This document shows positions 61,202 to 64,000 of a DNA stretch of 64,000 nucleotides, in pieces. The stretch covers positions 6,758,001-6,822,000 of the forward strand of contig NZ_LT607412.1 in assembly GCF_900091455.1 (NCBI RefSeq), in the 5' to 3' direction. Within the stretch, counting starts at the first letter, position 1. Each line of letters starts with the position of its first letter. The stretch is from Micromonospora coriariae (GTDB lineage: Bacteria > Actinomycetota > Actinomycetes > Mycobacteriales > Micromonosporaceae). The notes under the pieces were generated by a model. It ran no database searches. It was not told the DNA's origin and saw only the letters and a list, made by a program, of their open reading frames with translations. A program made the position numbers and the translations under genes.

Positions 61202-61246
61202 CGACGAAGCGCCGGGACCGCCCTGAGGGGTCCCGGCGCTTCGTCG
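61202..61246. terminator. Strong bidirectional terminator
   Basis: CGACGAAGCGCCGGGACC - GCCCTGAGG - GGTCCCGGCGCTTCGTCG: an 18-bp perfect stem with a nine-base loop, between the convergent regulator and protease genes. The strongest hairpin in the window. Confidence 0.93.
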
Positions 61247-61270
61247 TGGAGCGCCCGTCCTAGGAGGGGC

Positions 61271-64000
61271 TCACCTGCAGGACTTGGCTCCCTTCGCGTA
61301 CGCCAGGCCGAAACCGCCGGCCGACGAGTCCATGAAGATCACCTCGCGCCCCGTGCCCGCCGTCGCGAACATCTGGGCGCCCGGGCTGCACGACGCCGGG
61401 CCGACGTACTTTCCGTTGAGCGTGTACTGCTTGAGCTTCGGATTGAGCGAGTTGTCCGGGTAGCCGCCGGTCGAGAGCCAGAGGTCCGCGGGCGCCTCCT
61501 CGGTGACCGTGAGGGTCGTGTCGGACAGCGTGAGGACGTCGGCGCGGATCGCCTGCGGGGAGTTCTCCTCGAAGAGCAGGTGGCTGGTGCCCGTGGCGAA
61601 GTCGAACAGCCGCACGGAGTCGTTGAACGTCCCCTGGCTCCACTCGCCGTCGACGTACCTGCCGTAGTCGCGGTTGATCACCCAGGCGACGCCGGTGGCG
61701 GACACCTGGGGGTAGCTCATCGTCTCGGCACCAGGGTCACCGCCGGCGAAGGTCGTCTTCCCCGTCGCGATGTCGTACACCTCGACGCCCAGCGACCACC
61801 GGTTGCCGTTGGCGTCGGGCTGCGGGTAGTCCTCGTACCGGACGTAGGAGATCTTCCCGTTCTTGACGCTCGGCGCCGTCGCGTTCCCGAGCCAGTCGGG
61901 GTGGGCGAGGGTGTGGACGGTCCGCGAGCTGCCCTGCAGGTAGCGCACGACGTCGCGGTAGCCCTGCTCCGGGTCGTACTGGCTCCACGTGACGACGGCG
62001 CCGTCGAAGCTCAGGCCGTTGATCCGGTACGGGGAGCTGTAGAGCTCCTCGACCTGGCCGCCGCCGACCGGCGCCGACAGGATGTGGTTGACCTCCCACG
62101 TCGGGGAGTCGGGGTCCGCCTCGATCGACAGCCACACGACCCGCTTGCCATCGGTGTGCGGGAAGCTGTGCATGTTCCCGTCGTCCGGGGAGATCCGGTA
62201 CGGCGCGACCTTGCCGTCGATGCGGCCCACCCAGATCGACGGCGGCTGGGTGTGGTTCGCGTCCGAGCGCGGCACGGTGAACCAGCCGCCGGCCATGCTC
62301 GCCGTCATGTCGACGTACATCCCGGTGTTGAGCCGGTCGACCAGGAGGTCGGTCTTCTTGCCGTAGAGGTTCGCCTTCCACTTCGCGGTGATCCCGCGCG
62401 AGTCGAACGCCGCCCGGACCACCTTGAGCTCCTTCTGACTCAGGCCGGAGGACTTGGCGGAGGCGAGCACCGCCTCGCGGGCGTCGACGAAGTCGGACAT
62501 CGGCGTGAGGTAGTCGGTGAGCGCCCGGTAGACGATCTTGTCAGCGACCGCGCCACCGAATGCCTGACGCAGGTCCCACAGCGCCCCGGACACGATCGTC
62601 GAGTTGAGGTGCACGCCGCCGTCGTCCATCTGCGGCGTGTCCATGAGGTGCTGGAAGTTCGCCGTGGTGGCGCCGTCGTCGAGGTTGCGCAGGGCGCACT
62701 TGGTGGGCGCAAGGGTGCGGCAGAGGTCGCCGCCGATCAGGCTCGCCTCGGGGTCGGACATGGGCGTGCCGGCCGCGTCGAGGTCGATGGCGTTGCCGAA
62801 GTAGTCGGCGATCGCCTCATTGAGCGCGCCGGGCTGGCCGGCGTAGACGAGGTTGGCGGAGTTCTCCACCACACCGTGCGTCATCTCGTGGCCCACGACG
62901 TCCGGGTCGGCGGCCAGCGGCAGGTACTCGTCGTCGCCGCTGCCGTACACCATGCGGGTGCCGTCCCAGTACGCGTTGACGAACGGGTAGCCGCCGTAGG
63001 TGATGCCCACGATCGAGTTGATCGGCATGCCGTCATCGTCCAGGCTGTTGCGCCCGAGATTCGTCTGGAACCACTCGAACACCTTCGCGGCGTCCCAGGC
63101 CGCGTCCACGGCGCCGGCGTCGGTCAGGTCCGCGCCGAGTGTGCTCGACGGCGACGCGAACGGCCCCACGCCCTCGGGCAACTGGCCGTCGAGCAGCTCG
63201 TAGTAGTCCCGGCCCCGAGCATCCCAGGTGGTGATCGGCACCGTCCGGCCGTCCGGGAGGGTGTGCGTCTGATCGATCATGAGGTAGGAGCTCGCGTCGT
63301 CGGTCCGGACGAGCGGGACCGGCACAGTCGCGCCGTGCAGGCTCCTGCCCTCGCCGACGACCGGCGTCGTGCCCTTGCCCGACGGGAGCGCCTTCGTAAC
63401 GGCCCGCGGCGCGACGGCGGTCCCGCCGGCGGCCAGGGCGGCGGCCTGCTGCGCGGTGGCGAAGGGCTTGATCCGGCTGACGCTGAGCAGCGTCACCCCG
63501 TTCGTCGCGCCCACGTACACGTCGCGGAGCACGGGCTGGCCGGTGACGACGTCCTTGCCCTTGACCAGCACGCGCCGGGCGAGCACGCCGGTGCCGGTCG
63601 GCATGACCACGAGACCCTGGTCGGTGCCGCTGAGATCGGCGTGGGCGGCGTCGGGCGTCGTGCCGGGCCGCGGGGCGCCGGCCACGACGGCCGCACCGGG
63701 GTGCAGGCTCTTGCGCACGTCCTCGACCGCTCGGGAGACCGCGACGTGCGCGGGCATCGGGGTGCTGGTCGTGTCGACGTCGAGGTCTGTGAAGTAGGTG
63801 CCCGACGTGCCGGTCACCGCTCGCTTGCCGGTCTTCTTCTCCATCCGCACCACGTACTGGGCGCCGAACACGGGCAGGCCCTTGTACTTCTGGTTCAGCC
63901 GGACCGTCTCCCGCGCGCCCTGCGTGTCGATGTTCGCGGTGGTGAGCGTGCCGGCCGGGTCGGCGATCCGGTAACGGTCCTTGTGGCCCGCGAGGTGGGC
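61271..64000 (-). CDS. M4 thermolysin-like metalloprotease with C-terminal propeller (5' end beyond window)
   Basis: 910 codons are visible; the start and signal peptide lie beyond the right edge. The first visible part is the FTP/PepSY propeptide (VRLNQKYKGLPVFGAQYVV). The peptidase domain has GHEMTHGVVE (HExxH zinc site, near 62,885) and GALNEAIADYFGNAIDL (third ligand Glu). A C-terminal region of about 350 residues with repeats such as GKRVVWLSIEAD, GAVVTWSQYDPEQ and GKISYVRYEDYP is a TolB/WD-like beta-propeller. A secreted neutral protease with a propeller is an unusual combination that could bind a polymer or the cell wall. Followed by a perfect terminator. Confidence 0.92.
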   Translation of the reverse strand, partial: AHLAGHKDRYRIADPAGTLTTANIDTQGARETVRLNQKYKGLPVFGAQYVVRMEKKTGKRAVTGTSGTYFTDLDVDTTSTPMPAHVAVSRAVEDVRKSLHPGAAVVAGAPRPGTTPDAAHADLSGTDQGLVVMPTGTGVLARRVLVKGKDVVTGQPVLRDVYVGATNGVTLLSVSRIKPFATAQQAAALAAGGTAVAPRAVTKALPSGKGTTPVVGEGRSLHGATVPVPLVRTDDASSYLMIDQTHTLPDGRTVPITTWDARGRDYYELLDGQLPEGVGPFASPSSTLGADLTDAGAVDAAWDAAKVFEWFQTNLGRNSLDDDGMPINSIVGITYGGYPFVNAYWDGTRMVYGSGDDEYLPLAADPDVVGHEMTHGVVENSANLVYAGQPGALNEAIADYFGNAIDLDAAGTPMSDPEASLIGGDLCRTLAPTKCALRNLDDGATTANFQHLMDTPQMDDGGVHLNSTIVSGALWDLRQAFGGAVADKIVYRALTDYLTPMSDFVDAREAVLASAKSSGLSQKELKVVRAAFDSRGITAKWKANLYGKKTDLLVDRLNTGMYVDMTASMAGGWFTVPRSDANHTQPPSIWVGRIDGKVAPYRISPDDGNMHSFPHTDGKRVVWLSIEADPDSPTWEVNHILSAPVGGGQVEELYSSPYRINGLSFDGAVVTWSQYDPEQGYRDVVRYLQGSSRTVHTLAHPDWLGNATAPSVKNGKISYVRYEDYPQPDANGNRWSLGVEVYDIATGKTTFAGGDPGAETMSYPQVSATGVAWVINRDYGRYVDGEWSQGTFNDSVRLFDFATGTSHLLFEENSPQAIRADVLTLSDTTLTVTEEAPADLWLSTGGYPDNSLNPKLKQYTLNGKYVGPASCSPGAQMFATAGTGREVIFMDSSAGGFGLAYAKGAKSCR

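Noticed and set aside
1..64000. tRNA, rRNA, CRISPR array, insertion sequence or prophage
   Set aside because: None was recognised on reading the intergenic regions; no transposase or integrase motif occurs among the coding regions.

Overview
This is a high-GC stretch with many GTG/TTG starts, Streptomyces-type iron-box, LacI and ROK regulation, and tightly packed operons. That points to a filamentous actinobacterium, and the gene content would suit a Micromonospora-like genome. The genus is an inference from general character; no rRNA or other phylogenetic marker is present.

1-2.0 kb: the 5' part of an FAD monooxygenase, then an iron box in front of a decayed siderophore ABC ATPase and a siderophore-interacting ferric reductase.

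2.0-16.2 kb: a RiPP gene cluster, the most notable part of the window. On the minus strand, in transcription order, lie an E1/ThiF-like leader-binding partner, two tiny precursor peptides (60 and 61 aa), a YcaO cyclodehydratase, a SagB-type azoline dehydrogenase, a LanB-type glutamyl-transfer dehydratase, a SpaB_C-type protein and a PqqD-like/M50 membrane metalloprotease. The precursor cores are made only of Cys, Ser, Thr and Gly, and share 19 identical residues in a row. A third, decayed core fragment lies between the two genes. The enzyme set predicts a peptide very rich in thiazoles/oxazoles and dehydroalanines. Only one SpaB_C-type protein is present, so a goadsporin-like linear product is as likely as a pyridine-closed thiopeptide. 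A divergent ABC exporter (14.1-15.9 kb) is the likely export or immunity system.

16.3-24.4 kb: a zinc-ribbon SDR-fold protein lacking the catalytic Tyr, a UPF0303/HbpS-like protein, a second FAD monooxygenase paralogous to the one at the left edge, a MerR regulator divergent from an SDR, a D-Ala-D-Ala carboxypeptidase, a leucine-rich-variant repeat protein, and an ArsR-SRPBCC pair with what looks like a leaderless promoter.

24.6-34.5 kb: glycan and general metabolism, with a glycogen-debranching-like glucosidase, a PfkB kinase, an XRE-cupin regulator divergent from a methyltransferase, a GH15 glucoamylase/trehalase-like enzyme, an erythromycin-esterase homologue and a DinB-like protein.

34.5-38.1 kb: a SufR-like winged-helix regulator with four conserved-looking cysteines faces an operon encoding two membrane proteins, GTP cyclohydrolase I and a ferredoxin-reductase-type flavoprotein. 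A perfect inverted repeat lies between them.

38.1-59.6 kb: a catabolic island. A LacI repressor with three near-identical palindromic operators controls an FAD oxidoreductase, a sugar ABC importer, a ROK kinase, NanE and a secreted DUF4127 protein. A divergent secreted glycosidase-like protein may share this control. Next come a CutC-peptide-importer operon and, divergent from it, a ROK repressor, an M81 (MlrC) metallopeptidase and a second ROK kinase. Together they suggest uptake and breakdown of an amino-sugar/peptide conjugate.

59.6-64 kb: a VOC protein, a TrmB/LuxR-type regulator, a strong bidirectional terminator and an M4 thermolysin-like protease that runs off the right edge. No tRNA, rRNA, CRISPR array or insertion sequence was seen.
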